DNA of 64,000 nucleotides from Stictocephala bisonia. Its lineage: Eukaryota > Arthropoda > Insecta > Hemiptera > Membracidae. Of this stretch, positions 1 through 14,084 are shown one piece after another. The stretch spans positions 2,644,082-2,708,081 of the forward strand of contig JAQJVL010000004.1 of the NCBI GenBank assembly GCA_035578905.1. Direction: 5' to 3'. The notes under the pieces were generated by a model. It ran no database searches. It was not told where the DNA came from and worked only from the letters and a program-made list of their open reading frames with translations. Every line of letters begins with the position of its first letter. The stretch's first letter is position 1. Made by a program: the position numbers and the translations under genes.

Positions 1-2035
1 ATTTATGCTGTTGCATTAGAATCAATAAAACAAATGTTTTATCATCAAGCAATCACAACAAAGTTAGTACCAATCTTCGCAGAATGTTCTGTTCTATACA
101 TTTCAAATTTTAAATGTTTTTTAATGCAATGTTATAAACGTAGGAGGTAAAATTAAAATGTGCAATAAGAAACTTCCGCTCGATTCCCGCCTGGCGCGGA
201 CGTCGGGAGTGAGAAAAATGGCCGATGTTTGTCACATGACTGAGGAATAGCCAGAAGACGGAATAAGGCGTATTATATGTCAGTCTGTAGAGAATGAAAT
301 ACTCTATCGAACAAAACAAATCACAATGTTTTAGCAGCATTGGGTATTTTACAAAAAATGTTGTTGTTTACCTTTTTTTGCAACCGACCCAATAGCGAGG
401 AACGACATAATTTATGCTGTTGATAAAAGTTGTTGTTCAAACTTTAGTTTTTGCTGTAATCTTAAAAATTTTTGTATATTTCTATCCAGAAATATGTGTT
501 CTATCAAATGTTAGTGTTATAAAAATTCCCAAAAATGATTTTATATTTTTTATAATGTTTACAATATGCACTATTTTGCAAATGCTGTTTGCATAATTTG
601 AGCACTCTGACTTATGGTGTTATAAGCTTTATACGTTTTGAAATATTTTCATGTATTTTACATTTTCTTATAGCTAATAGATTGTACTAATGAAGAACAT
701 GTAGTAAGAAATTATAACAAATTATTCATACCCCTTATTTTTGGATTGTTACGTAATTTTTCACATAAAATTTTTTGTTTCCGTGGCAATTTTATTTTAT
801 TCTATGGCAAAATAAAAATATTTCAATTTTAATTTTTCTCCAAAAACAATATGAAAATATGTTTTACAGTACAATATGACTATTTTTCCTAAACAACTTT
901 TTTATGCCTATTCAATGGTGATTTTTTTTAAATTTTTCATGTACTACTTGATTACCTACAATGATAATTCTTCAACTTAGCACATTTCTTTCATTTTCAC
1001 ATTTTATGTAAACAAAAAAATCCCAAATAAAAACCTAATAGTTTATCTAAAATGTAACAACATATTATTATAGTGCAATAAATAATAAACAATTTGGCTA
1101 TTTTGGAATTATTTACAAAAATTCTTTAGTGCTCCTAAGGAGGGTTATAAGTTATAATTTGTGTACAATATTTTCAAAATTTTCAATTTTTTCTTGACAG
1201 TAATTATTTACTGAATTTTTATGTAAGTTTTGATGGTAGTATGTGAATGTAGTTTTTGAGAAGAAAAACGATATGATAAAATTTACATTTGGAGCATATT
1301 TAGTATTTTTTATGATTTTTACAAAAAAGGCTTGCAAAGCACCAAAAATATTCGCACAGTTAAAAATACAACAGTATTCACGATCTAGGACTAATGATAT
1401 AACAAATCCATGTGGTTCGGGAATTATTCTAGGTTGTGCCTGTCCAATAGGATGCAGCTTGCTCTCACACTGATATGATTGTGCATCGTACAACGTATGA
1501 TAGTACTGACGTACCCATACACTTACGGTTCAGAAGACCATCCTACCCACCAGTACATAGTATTGACCCACCTTGCCACTCATACATATATAGTAGTATG
1601 TTTAGGATCTTAACAAATTTTGTTCTTTTTAAAAAAATTGTGTTTTAATCTCACTGGCCTGCAACGTCCATGGCCACATTCACCGTTCTAGTTATGAGTG
1701 GACCCTGTGGGATCTCCGCCAACACCGGTACAGTGAGCTGTGGTCATTAGTAATCACACCCCGCTTGATAAACACTAATACTAAGTGAATTTTCCTTATT
1801 AACTTACTTTAACAACTCAGAAACCAATTTAAAGCTAAGGTAGGAGTACCACCCACTTAGATAACAACCAGGTTTTCTTAGTCCTGAAGCTACATTTTAT
1901 TATTATGAAACCAATACAAATTGTTCCAAGTTAACCTATTGCCTCAGTTCCCCAAAAGGTAAAGCTAATGGCACATTATTTATTTAATTTTTAAACTTGA
2001 TACTATAACTTTTCTATCCCTGGAGTCGCCGCCAG
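1..2035. other. AT-rich sequence without recognisable gene
   Basis: I see no domain-bearing ORF, RNA gene or complete element. If the exon at 4171-4321 is real, this stretch is probably intron of that gene. The part from about 1490 to 1760 is less AT-rich than its surroundings and may be decayed repeat, but I cannot assign it. Confidence 0.4.
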
Positions 2036-2041
2036 CTGGTT

Positions 2042-2535
2042 TTGCTTTCTGCTTCTTCTCTCACTGACTGCATACTTAATCTATGGATTCAGTTCAGCAT
2101 AAACAAAAAACATCTCACTCGGGGAAGAGACATACATCCATATAACACTAGAGGCAGGAACAACTACCGTACTGGACAGCACAGGACGGTAGTGTACGAA
2201 CAGCTGGTCTCACATTCAGGGGTGGCATTTTTGAACAGCCTACCCGAAGCAATTAAAAGCGCTTCAACGTCCAAGAAGTTAAAAGCCCGCTTAAAAAGTT
2301 GTTTCTTGTCGATGGCCTTTTACTCAGTGGGGGAGTTCCTTTCATACGATTGGGGGACAGATTAATAAGGTTTGAGCCAAGGTGTCAAGTCAAAGAAGTG
2401 AATGTGTGAAAGAATGAAAGTTTGTAAGTCCGAATGGTGAGTAATTGTGTGCGACTAATGTCGTTTCAGGTGACGTATTGTATAGAACAATGTTGTCAAC
2501 ACAATAAAGATTTATTTATTATTATTATTTATTAG
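2042..2535 (+). mobile_element. 5'-truncated non-LTR retrotransposon, 3' end only
   Basis: An open frame at 2042-2365 reads like the C-terminal tail of jockey/CR1-group reverse transcriptases: a HPYNTRGRNNYR motif, then a hydrophobic FLNSLPEAIK segment and a short end with FYSVGEFL. It is followed by about 130 bp of 3' UTR, an AATAAA signal near 2503 and a short TTATT repeat tail ending near 2535. The RT core is absent, as expected for a 5'-truncated LINE copy. The 5' junction is not clear, so the start is the ORF start and not an element boundary. The tail pattern resembles element E at 17.2 kb but the tail unit differs. Confidence 0.65.
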
Positions 2536-2672
2536 TTCATTATATGAGATTGAGTTGTGCATGTCTAAAGATAATACCACTATACAGGACTTGTTCTTTA
2601 CTTTTACAATCATCTAGAATTAAAAAATGGTAGTTGTTCAAGAACTATGCCCCTAAACCTTACTGGCTTTCT

Positions 2673-2820
2673 AAGTTGATCACGGGTGCTACCAAAGCTG
2701 ATCATATTTGGCTACATTAGTTGACCATGAGTGTTATCCAAGTTGATCACTGATGGCTACCCAAGTTGTTAATGTGTACTACACAAGTCAATAATGGTTA
2801 CTATCCAGGTTGATTACTCT
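2673..2820. repeat. Degenerate minisatellite, unit about 26 bp
   Basis: About six diverged copies of a unit containing GTTGATCA followed by a GGCTACC-like stretch (for example near 2675, 2696, 2721, 2747, 2774 and 2800). The copies vary in length and carry many substitutions, so the array is old. No coding potential is evident. Confidence 0.55.
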
Positions 2821-3617
2821 AAAATAATCCAGAAATATATGACTAAAACACATTGCTTGGTGTCTATATCAAGGCACACACAGTCAAATCTGTATATAAC
2901 ACCTAACATGAAGGGGACTGGATTACACAAGCAAATAGTTTTACTCTGTCGGACCTCCTGGACCACGTCATAGAATTCACATCCTTATCTGATCCCAAAA
3001 GAAAATCCCAAAGAGGAAATTCCAACAGCTTGTACTAATGATAAAAAAGTCACACAACATTAAATACTCAACTACAAGGCCTTTTTAGCCCACAGACAAA
3101 GAAAAGAAATAAAGTACAAAACAAGAATCATACTCAACACAATGTACATCAAGAATCAAAAAGAAATCAACCAATGGTCACCTTAGAACACCAAAATATT
3201 AATGGCTGTACTCCTCAAGATACTTCAATTGTTCTCAAAATTCTTTATCAAATTTTGGTTAGAATAGGAAATAAAATAGATGTTTTGAACAATTTCTTAC
3301 AAACAGTTGATCCTTACATAGCAATTTTTAGAGAGCACGGACTGAAGCAAGATAATAGCCTTAACATCCAACTAGAAACTTATCACTTGGTTTCTGAATG
3401 TATATATTTCATGTATATTTGAAACACGGATCTGGTGTAAATCATGTACAAATTTGTATATCTATAGCTAAATCCCAATTTTATTTTGACAGTCCTTCCT
3501 TCAGCTGTGGCCACTAGCGGATTATAGACCTTTACTACCATACACACATGACAGCGAGGCTGTTTACCTCTCCTCCTGTCACCTCGAATTAACGAATAGT
3601 TTGAAATTCCACTACAC
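2821..3617. other. No recognisable feature
   Basis: AT-rich sequence with short random ORFs on both strands. Nothing is assignable. Confidence 0.4.
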
Positions 3618-3910
3618 TTTGGAAACTGTGTGGTTTTCAAATGAGATATTTCTTATCATAATATTTTCAGATTCTGCTAAAAATTTTAAGGAAAGTGAGT
3701 CCAAACACAAAAGGAATGTGATATAAACTAACAGATATAAATGTTTATGTTTACGCAACAATCATTTCTGTTTTTTTTTTTTTTTTTATATATTTATTAA
3801 TTTGCATCACATTCCTTTCGTGTTTGGACTCATTTCCTTATCATTTTTAGTAGACTATGAAAATATTAAGATAAAAAGATCTCATTTAAAAAGCACAAAG
3901 TTGGCAACAA
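3618..3910. repeat. Fold-back inverted repeat
   Basis: The left arm (about 3618-3729) and right arm (about 3801-3910) are imperfect reverse complements. The best-matched core contains GAGTCCAAACAC on the left and GTGTTTGGACTC on the right, with matching flanks down to AAATGAGAT / ATCTCATTT. The spacer of about 70 bp includes a long T run. This is a fold-back/MITE-like structure. No transposase or clear target duplication was found. Confidence 0.6.
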
Positions 3911-4170
3911 TTAGTGGAAAGACCACTTGTTCACTTATTAGGGCATACACTGATATACATTCTGACATAAGTACAGGAAGGATATACATTCTGATATGAG
4001 TGTCAGAATATAAAAAAGGTGAAATATGTAAAAAGGATTATCAAAATTTACATATTTGAATATGCTTTTATAAATTAAAATTACATTCTTGTTCAAATCA
4101 GAAACTAAATGATCTAGAGTTAATTGAACAACACTTATACTCAAACACTAACTTTATCCTCTAATTGCAG

Positions 4171-4321
4171 GTAATAACAATGGGAGGATCAATAAGGAGC
4201 AGAACAGAGTCTGTTGAACGACTACAGATGCAAGAGAGGACAGAGCGGCCCATCCCGGTAGGATCTCTCAGTTCTGGAGCTAGTGGCAGCAGAGCTATCG
4301 AAAATACGTATAGTTTTGTCT
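4171..4321 (+). CDS. Probable terminal exon of an unidentified host gene (C-terminus -YSFV)
   Basis: A pyrimidine-containing acceptor (CCTCTAATTGCAG) directly precedes an open frame of 49 codons that is GC-richer than its surroundings. It ends at TAG (4319-4321). The peptide begins VITMGGSIRSRTESVERL, is rich in Ser, Arg and Gly, and ends ENTYSFV. It looks like a disordered cytoplasmic tail whose last residues (S-F-V) could be a PDZ ligand. A tail ending in SFV occurs in the Sidekick family of cell-adhesion proteins, but that link is a guess from three residues. The 3' UTR would follow, with an AATAAA near 4990. I did not find the preceding exon, so the gene is not named. A chance ORF remains possible. 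Confidence 0.5.
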
Positions 4322-5015
4322 AGTATATCCGCTATAGCTTTTAAGTGTATAGGCCGAATGAATTATTTTTACAGTTATAGTTTTATTTTGGAGTAGTGTG
4401 AATAACTGTAAAGGAGTTAAGATGTGGAATGACTCAAATTATTGAACGGCTGAAACTGTTACCAATTGTACTCAGTATATTTGAATAATATTAATTGTAA
4501 ATAACAATTGTTGGTCTATATTCTAGTGATAGTTCTATGTGTATATAACCCAGCAAATATTTGGATTCTTCTCTTTGTATTTGGGAGCTAAGAAAACCAA
4601 TGTTACTGACTTAATGTAGCCAATACAATTATCGACACGTTTAAACTTCAAAGTGAAGGCTTATTGGTGTACTGAATGTTTGCTGCAATATGATTCTGTG
4701 ATTTATCGTGATGTATTTATTTTGTTGTGTTTTTATTATTATTTTTTATTCAGCCTAGTTAGTTCCTTCTTTATACTTTAAACTTAACTGGTAATTTCAG
4801 TCAGATTAACCTCGTAATAGATGTATTCATTAGGCAACATTTTTAAAAAGTTGGTGATTTTTTAAGAAAAATATTGTTTTTTTACTGACCTTTAAATTAA
4901 TCTACGAAATTATGGGAAGAATTAATTATCCATGTTGTGTTCAGTGTTACGCTTTGTACAGCATTAAAATTCTTCAATTAATATCACTAATAAAGTTAAA
5001 ATAAGTGTATTGTAC
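4322..5015 (+). other. Possible 3' UTR of the 4171-4321 exon
   Basis: Non-coding AT-rich sequence after the stop at 4321. An AATAAA hexamer lies near 4989-4994 and could set the transcript end. Assignment depends entirely on the upstream exon being real. Confidence 0.3.
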
Positions 5016-5639
5016 TAAAACCCATTTTCTTACTAAGTTGGTGACTAATTAAAAGTTAAACCAACTGAATTATTGCGAAAGAAGTAAATATGCATTTACA
5101 TAATACATCTAAAATGATATAGGACTTTTAACAATTAAATAGCTTGCTGTAAGCAGCTATGCATATTGGATTAATTTGATCAACTAATAGTAATTAATGG
5201 AACATAATTCGCCTCCTCACATAAAATGGACAGTAATAAATGATTCAATGCAAAATATAATAATACAGCTTTATATTCTTATGTTATCTCTAATTTCCTT
5301 AGAGAGTAGTGCAATTAGTAAGTTTTACCAAACTTACCAGCCCTTGAATGGTGACAATTGTAAGTCTATGGTTTATAACATCTTAAAAAATTCCTTTTTC
5401 ATATAAATCACTATTCAATTTTCAGAAAATATATTATTTACAGTGAAGTTCATGTCTATAAAGTCTGCTTTCTTAAAATTGAGAAAACATTGTATACATT
5501 TCTTTAGTACGAGGATTGTCTGTAAATTAAGTTCTCCAACAAACTCCCATGGTGACATAGTGTAGCATAAATCTGTCAACAGCCCCATGTTCCTTTTGCA
5601 TCCCCCACCACTTCTGGCCAGTCCCTACTTCTCTGTAAC

Positions 5640-6295
5640 GCTCAGTCTTGGCTTAGCAACCGTTAACGATAGAAGGGAAATCGACACTCCCGCCAAGTGT
5701 GTATTGCGGTCTGTGATTAGATTTCTGTGGTTTAAGGAGTCAACCACTTTTGAAATCCCATCATCAATTGATTAATGTGTATGGAGAAAAGTAAATTCAT
5801 ATAAAAAATATGCGTAAGTGGTGTAGAAAGTTTACAAAAGGCCGATCAAACTTGCACAGCGGCTGTGGCTGTCCCATCAGTTTTGGACAAGACATTAAGA
5901 AAGTTGAGATATTTTTGGTTGCGAATCGGGCTATGATTATATGAGATATTTCTGAGCAAATAGATGACATATATAGGAGTAATGTGTATAAGATTTGTTG
6001 GGCTACACAGAAAAAGAGGAGGCTCGGCATTTGTTTGCTCCATGACAATGCCTGACCTCATATCACCCAAACCACGATGGAACTCGTCACCAAATTCGGG
6101 TGCTAAATCATTGACCATTCTCCATACAGCTTTGATTTAGCCCACAGTAACTCCTATTTGTTCCCCAATTTAAAACAAAACTTGAGGAAAATGGAATTCG
6201 AAGCGACGAAGAGCTGAATGTAACTGTTGAGAGTGGTATAAAAAACTTTCAAAATTGCATTGATCATGACGGGGACAACATTAAAAAAAATCTAA
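5640..6295 (+). pseudogene. Decayed mariner-family transposase
   Basis: Scattered across frames are clear mariner transposase blocks in the right order. The N-terminal helix-turn-helix region reads CVLRSVIRFL (near 5700), then a VYGEK-like piece and MRKWCRKF / GRSNLHS (near 5810-5860). Further on come the catalytic-region block CLLHDNA / PHITQTTMELVTKFG (near 6035-6100) and HSPYSFDLAHSNSYLFPNLK (near 6115-6175). The family motif HDNA is kept, but the usual third aspartate motif (PDLAPSD) is degraded. Frameshifts, stops and a deletion between the blocks make it non-functional. No matching terminal inverted repeats were identified, so the element ends are unknown. Confidence 0.7.
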
Positions 6296-9200
6296 TTATC
6301 CAATATTTCAGAATCTGTAATTGGTTTTGCAATGAAATGATGTTTGCTATGTGAAAAATCATTGTAGACCTTAATTTACCGACAACTCTAGTATTACTAA
6401 TTGTACAGTAATTGCAGATCATAAACAATTTTTAGTGCCAGGAAATAATTGTGCAATTCATGCACTATTTTGTATACCTTCAGTTGTGATAGCTGTGTCT
6501 TATAATGTGGATTTAAGTGCTGAAAATAATTGTTGCTAATTAACCAGTGAAGCTATTTTTGCTGTAAGTAAAACACCTTGTCAAGTGAATAAAAACCAAC
6601 TGAATGAGACATTAGAGTCACTGGAAACTATTGTCTGACAGTTTGTCACCATGTAAGGGTTTAGTGTTTACTCACCCCAATAGCCAAACGCTATTTTTGT
6701 CTGTTGTGCCTATTGTTTCATTACACAGATAACTATGAAGTTCTTGATATATGGTAAAACAGTTTCAGTACATTATGCTCACATCTATATAAGTTAAAAC
6801 CCATTTAATTGGAACATGAATTGTCAATACTACTAATAGCATACAACCTCCATCAGTGTTGAAGGTTTTACAATCTTAATAATTTTTTTAACTTTTTGAA
6901 TTCAGGTTTGTTTTTAAGTGTATAGCTCAGTTCTGAATATATTCGTTAATATTATCAGATATATTAAGTACTTCCTTAAAAATAAGTAAAGAGAAGTTGT
7001 TATATTCACTGGTGAGGTCAGATTCGCAAGTCATATTTTAAAAATAAATTAAGAGAATGTTGAAAGTAATGCTTATGTGTGTTAAATCATGTTATTACTA
7101 AATTTGCGACTTCTAACTTAAGTTTTATTAAAAAGCAAGAGTGAAAATAAGTTTGGTGAAGTCACACTTGTGTACAGGAACTTGTTTAATCTAATTTTAA
7201 ATTTCAACCAACATACATAATTAGTTCAATAAGAAAATAAATATAGGCATCTCAATATGGCTTTTCCAGTGATATAGAATTTGTTATTATAACAAAAATA
7301 GCAAAAATGTTAAATCAAACTATTGTGCTTACTCTGTAACTTAAATTTCCTTTTTTTTCAAATTTTTTTTATTTTGGGGTTATTAAAAATGAACTTTGTA
7401 TGAAGTCGGATCTTCTTTCTTAATGCAAGAAGAATGCAATAACATTAAAATGTTTTAATCATAAATTAATTTTTAACTAATTTTTTAACTCATCTTAAAA
7501 ATTTTATTTTTTTTGTCTAACAATATTTAACTGTCCCAGTACTTTCTGATCAACCTGTTATGTGTTTGAATCTCCTCGGTTGAATTAAAAACCCTTTTTT
7601 ATTGCAAGTTGTGTTACATTTATCTCTTTCCAAATTCTGATGTGGATACTATGATGGCAAGTAAAAAGACCTAGAAGATAAAAACAAAACCTAGAACATT
7701 GGAATATTATTTGCTTAAATATCATGAAATTTCTTTTTTTTTCGCTATAATGCAACATTGTGAATTATGAAGCAAATAGTAAACTCAAATTGGATTTTCC
7801 AAAAACATAATAAAAAAGTTCTTAACATAGAATTATATGTGATAACTGTCTATACTAAGTTATCCTCAAAAATTCATGTTCCAATCCACCAATACTTTGA
7901 TATTTTGATTTTTTATTGGTTGTTGTGTTGTTAATTAATATTGTTCTTTATTAGTTTAGTTTTACTTTTACTGGAATGTTTACAATATCATAGTCAATGA
8001 TTACATTTTTGTTTCTACCCATAGTATTGACTGAGATTTTGGTGTTTAATTTAGTGTAATTTACATTTAAGATATATTTAAGTGATCACTTATTTGCCTG
8101 CTTTTGGCATTGTGTCTCAGAAAATTAAAGGTTTTCTACTTTTGAAAATCATTTAAGGTGTATCTGTTTTTGGTTAAATTTTATCATGATAAATTTTATT
8201 TGTAACCTTTTCTTCACTATGCAACTCAACATTTCTCATGGATATATTATAGAAGTAACTATTAATTAGGCGTCTTTATACTATAACAAGAATATTAGCT
8301 TCATCACTATCTGTAAGAAAATAATAGCTACAAATTAAATGAAATATTTGATTTACAGGTAATTAAAATATTTATTGATATTTTTATTACATTTTTTTAA
8401 CAGATCACAAACTAAAAACTTTATAAATTTACATTCATTCATCATTTTGTACTCATAAAGAATACAATTGGTTTGTTATATAAATGGAAAAAACTTTGGC
8501 AGACAATTCTGTGTTCATCCGTACGTTTTGTAAAGCTTTCGGCAGTCAGTAATTTATATGCATACTAGTTAAATTTATCCACGTAGAGTTTTTAAAGTAA
8601 TATTGAGGACGTTAAAATTACCAGTAACCTGTTAGTGGGCCTATTTTTTTATTCGTTATAAAATAACCTTTGTAGACTATAAAAAATTTCACAGTCAACA
8701 TTTTGTATCTTACAATAATTAAAACACTCCTCGTTTTCCGTTATTAAAAAACAAACGAGAAAATAATCAAAATGTAAATATTTTAATCCATATAACAGAT
8801 CATATTTATCAACTTTAAATAATAATATTTTCTAAATATTTTATCTGAAGAATATTATGACTTGTCTTAGTATACTTTTCAATATCATAAATAAAATAAA
8901 ATTTAAAAAAAATTAATTAACTATAAAATAAAGTATTAACTTTCTAAAATTGAAAATCAAATTTACAAGAAATTTAGATTGTGAAGAAAAGAAGATTTTT
9001 AACTTGTTTTTGTAAAGTTAAAAAGAATGATGCCAACAGTTTTTTCCCATAATAAGTAAGTAATTATTTTGAATTTTTTTTGCTCAGTGAAGTTAAATTT
9101 AATTGTAGGTAAGTACCGTGTATAACCTTGTATTCGTATTGCTAAATTTGTCAAGCATTTAAAATGTTCTACATAATTGTAATTTTCCTTTTTAAAAAGA

Positions 9201-12200
9201 TTGATCTCTAAGTGTACTTTTTCTATTTTATAAATTTGTTTATTCTCTTTATAATGTATTGTTATATTGTAAACTGTTGTATAGATTTTGTTAAAATATT
9301 TCCTCTTAAGTTATTATTGTAATAAATCAAATATTGGGGTGCTACTGATACTAACATTTTGTTACTCCAGTAGTCAGTCATACAACGATTTAATTATTTT
9401 TAAGTAAAGGAATTTTAACTTTTATTTTATTTTTTTGAGAAAATTTTTGATTTTTTTAAAATTTATAACAGGTAATAATTCAACTTATATTCTTTTATTA
9501 ATTGGTTCGTTTAATAATGAACATTTTGTAATTTATCATAATTTTGGAGTTTCTTTCCAAATCAATAAGTGCTTGTTGATATTTAATATTGTGTACATAA
9601 TAAATAAGTTGTCAGTATTTGTTTATGAGTTTTAGAGTATTACTTAAAAGCATTGTAAATTCATACCGTAATCCATACCGACAACAGTATTTGTTAGAAA
9701 ATCCACTTAAAGTATTGTCTTTTATAAATAGGAGGTGTGTGACAATAATATTTAATTTTCTTTTCTAGAGTCATTTTGGTATTTTCCAAATAATGCTTAA
9801 TAGTAATAATAATCAATGAAATCACATAATTTAAGAGGTTTTACTGGGGAAAAAACTGGTGAAGAGGCCATTATCTTCACTTCAGCATTGGTGTTTATTT
9901 GCAATAATTTTCAGAAGCATTAATGCACCTACCGTCATAAAAGCCACCTGATTTATGAGATTTCAAATCTAGTTAATTCCTTATCAGAACATTTTTAAAA
10001 GTTGACCAACCGTTTTGATTTTTCTTTTGATTTTGTTGGTGATATCAGAAATATCAATATATTATCCTAATATTCTTGGAGCAATACATATTAGTGAGTT
10101 TTAAGAGAATATTTTATTCTGTACAGCATTTCTGTCCCCTTTTTGATTGTCTTTAAATAGATCTATCACTCTGTCAGTTGATGGTGCAGACTGTTCCATA
10201 AGCGTTCTAGGGAATTTCAAAAGCATCACATGTTTATACGGTATTTATGAACTGTTCTTTTGATGAGTCTACTGAGAAATGAGACCAAAAGTAGAGTTGT
10301 ATTATATTAGCTATGTTTTTTTATTTTTTTATGCAGTAAAGAGAAACCTGTGGGACATTGATAAATTCGGCTCTGCTGTAGGAGTTAGCAACTGGGCTCC
10401 ATTGCATAGGTCAAACAGCTTGTATCGGGTGCTATTTTGGATTTGTCATTTAAAATTACTTAACTAGATCCAAAATGAACAGAACAATTTCTTACTTCAA
10501 GGTAAATTTTAAACTTGTCAATACGACTTAGTTGGCTTACATCTACAGTCTGTGGTGACTCGAAAGTGCTCAATAGCCGTTTTTGAAATTTTTGGCTGTT
10601 TTTAAATCATAAATACAGTACACCTTGGGTTATGTGAAATCTGGATATCCAAACTTGTTCTCCGTCTAAATTCAAGTAATTGGCGAATGATTTCTAAGAG
10701 AAGCTTTGTCTGAGCAAGACTGAACTGGCACCCATCATTCAATTGTAAGTGCTTTAAAGTACAAAGATCAATTTCTTACTGGCATATTACACTCTTAACA
10801 CTTATCGTACTATACTTTTTGAAAAATCTTAGATTAAAATCACTTAATAAAGATATAAAAATTGTCCCTATATGTCCGGATAATGTCCACCTTTACATTT
10901 CTTTTTATCAATATAAAATTAAAAATTGCTAAATATTTTCTACTTATATAGTTACAGTTTATAACAGTAGTTTTTTCTATGACAAATTTATTAATATTGC
11001 AATGTAGCCATAATCTTTCGTGCATGTGAATGGAGCCAGTGCACTCATTAAATCAAAGTCGTGGAACATATCGAACAAGAGTACAATTTACATTTTCTGA
11101 AAACATTTCTTTAAGATTTCTAAAGACCATATAGAGTACCAGGTTCTGTATGAATAGTGAATATCCAGTTTAATTACATTGATTTTGTACAATTGATATG
11201 CATTCTTCGGAAGCCACCCTGTACAAATATGTATGGTAAATAAATCTCCAGAATAAAGCATACTTTGTGCTATGTGAATTTATCGGTCTTCAAACTGGTC
11301 CAACTATCTCTTCAACATAATAGTCTCTTGATAGATTATTCATTGACTTTCATGCTTGACAGTGAAGCTCTATAAGTATAATATTTTGTCTATAGTGTTA
11401 CTTCTTATTATTTTTTTTTTTTTTTTATTTTATCAGTATAAAGGTGACTTAAGGAATCAATACAAATCAAAACACATTACATTTTATTTGATTCTGATGT
11501 AGATGTTGTATCAAATAATAGTTAGTGTACATGACCTCTTAACAGTATCAACCTACAAACTTCATATGAGTAGAAATTATTAAACAAACCATTGTTAATT
11601 TTATCTTTTCTAAATAAAACCTTACTGTGGAAATCTAGGAAGGAGGAAGAATTGTCAGTTTGTGCCGAATATTAAAAGTCAACTTTCTCTGGTGAAATTT
11701 TGAAAAACAGATGGAGTTATTTGCCTCATATTATTCTTTTATTGTAAAGGTAATGTCATTAAAAGGACTTTTAGGTTAGGATCTTACATAGAACTAGATG
11801 TTATGTTTGGAATGTAATTAGGTTCAGCTGTCATAACATTACTTGTCACTGCCTTTTAATATATTTAATCCAGTGATAGTAAATTATTATTCAAAAATGT
11901 TTGTATCTCCCATCAATCTTACAATGTATTATTTATTACTATTCAAGTCATCAATTTTTTCCTGGGGAATATAAATTTCTAGTATTACAATGAACAATTA
12001 CATTACTTTAACGTTGATTGTCAGTACAGTTCAACTTCAAAAATACATAAATCCTAGATCTACCTTTTAAAGCACCTACTTGATTTGAGTTTTTCAGCAG
12101 AAATATTCATTAAAATCATGTTCAGTTTTGCTTATTAAGTGCGTGCTTTGAAACACTGATCTCTGTTTAAGTAAAGAACGCTTATATTTTTAGTACAGAA

Positions 12201-14084
12201 AAGGTTGTATATGAGAATAGAGACATGTTTTAAAATAACCATCATTAGCAACTGACAATTAATAGTTTTAACATTTTTAAAACTGCATGTTTGATTTTTA
12301 TTCATATTCAATTCAATATCCTGTAATAATGTATTTATATGGTCAAATAGTAAACCCAACAAGTGAAACAATCAAACAAAGTGAAACAAGACCCTACATT
12401 TTTGTCAAGTTGTGCAAAACAGTTAATTACAGAGTTATTACTAAAATAATTCCTCATTTATAAATTTAGATAAAATATTAAACATTAAGGTGAATCTCTT
12501 GATATTGAGAAATTATGTTCCTGTCTCATGAATTACAAGAAAAGTATGAATATTTTATAGATACAAAAAATTTTAGGATAAAGGAATGTGTTTAGTTTTT
12601 GTTTGTTAAGTAATATAACTACCATTAATCTACTATCTTAACTCATTGTGGATGAAGGTGTAAAAAAGTACACCTTTACTCAGTAATTCATAAAATGTTA
12701 TTTTTATAATTTTTTGGTTTTGATATAAATTGGCTGGTCTAAACGTGTAGAAGAGTGTTAATAATATTAAATAAAAATTTGTATTTATAAAAAATTTATT
12801 AAAAAATGTAAATATAAAATATTTTTCAATTTGATATGGAATAATTTATCATTGCTTTTTGTGTGCTTTCTAACATACTTCAAGAAAACCATTCAATAAA
12901 AAATGTTCAGTATGTCTGGAAAAGTGCTCCATCATCACTGTCAATTGAAGGAAACAATGTGGTTACTAATATGCATACAGTTAATTATTTATCAAATAAT
13001 ACCCTATAACTTAAAATTATAGGTCAACTACGTTCTTTTCATTCATAATCCTCTCTAACCTTAACTTAAGGAAACACCTCCAGCACCTATGTATTTTTAT
13101 GAGACTGATCCTGTTAAAGCAGAAAGCGCTTACTATTAAACCCATACAGTGGAATCCAGTTACTAGTCTTGATTTCTCAGCATAGCACTCAGTCATGTGC
13201 ACTATTCCAGTGAAGTAAAACCACTCTAATTGAACTCTTGTGAACACAGAGGTTGTTGAGGTATTTATAACAAAAAAATGTTAATGTGTTTTTGTAAATG
13301 AACACACAATAGGCTTGAGTTACATCATAAATGCATATAGTTATCGTAATTGCAAATAAATCTAGAATATCAAATAATTACAGTGCATAAAAAATATGCC
13401 GAATAAATTGTTAGTTGAAGATTGTTTTTCTTAATTTGACACATGGCTGCTTCGTCACAAAATGAATCACCAGATCAATAAAATATCCATTGCAGATGAT
13501 CCTTGTTGCAATTAATGCAATATTCCATCAATGTATTTGATTCATAATCTAAAGCCTTGTGAATTCCCTCTAGTCAAACTATACATAATGTAAAGCTAGG
13601 TAGACTTGCACCTCGTCAGTCGTTGACTGTCGAGTTGGTGTGATTACAGTAGTCGCACCTTTACTGCATCTTCTATCAAAACAACAACTGTACTTTTGTT
13701 TATCTTTCCTTAAGCTCCAAAAATAATTCCTGAAATATTTAAGAATCATGTGATAATGTTAAAATCACTACTTACCTGTGTGCGACATTAACTGAAATGT
13801 TTATAAATACAAATAATGCAATTACAAAGAGTAGAATTAAAATGCTTTAGAATCATAAAATAATTTCAAGATACAAAATACCCACAAATGTGTTTGTGGT
13901 GCGTTCTTAATTTCCAGCTAGATTGAATGAAGACCAATGTTATATATGCATCAATTTATCCCATCTAAAACTTTGTGAATCAAGAACTTTTTGTGATGAT
14001 TAATACTGAAATACTGCTGTAAATTTAGTGTGACTAAAAAAGAATACATGATCGTGGTCTCCAAATTTATGTTTTATTTTATCT
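6296..14084. other. Long AT-rich stretch without recognisable gene
   Basis: Nearly 8 kb with only short ORFs lacking domains. A CCACCCTGTA end near 11215 resembles a Tc1/mariner-type MITE terminus, but I found no partner. Poly-T runs occur near 7360 and 11410. Likely intergenic or intronic. Confidence 0.4.

Noticed and set aside
10279..10467. ORF after a CAG acceptor-like site (KRNLWDIDKFGSAVGV...)
   Set aside because: No recognisable domain, poor splice context and an AT-rich, non-coding-like composition.
11205..11230. CCACCCTGTA as a MITE right end
   Set aside because: No matching left terminus with TA was found upstream within a plausible distance.
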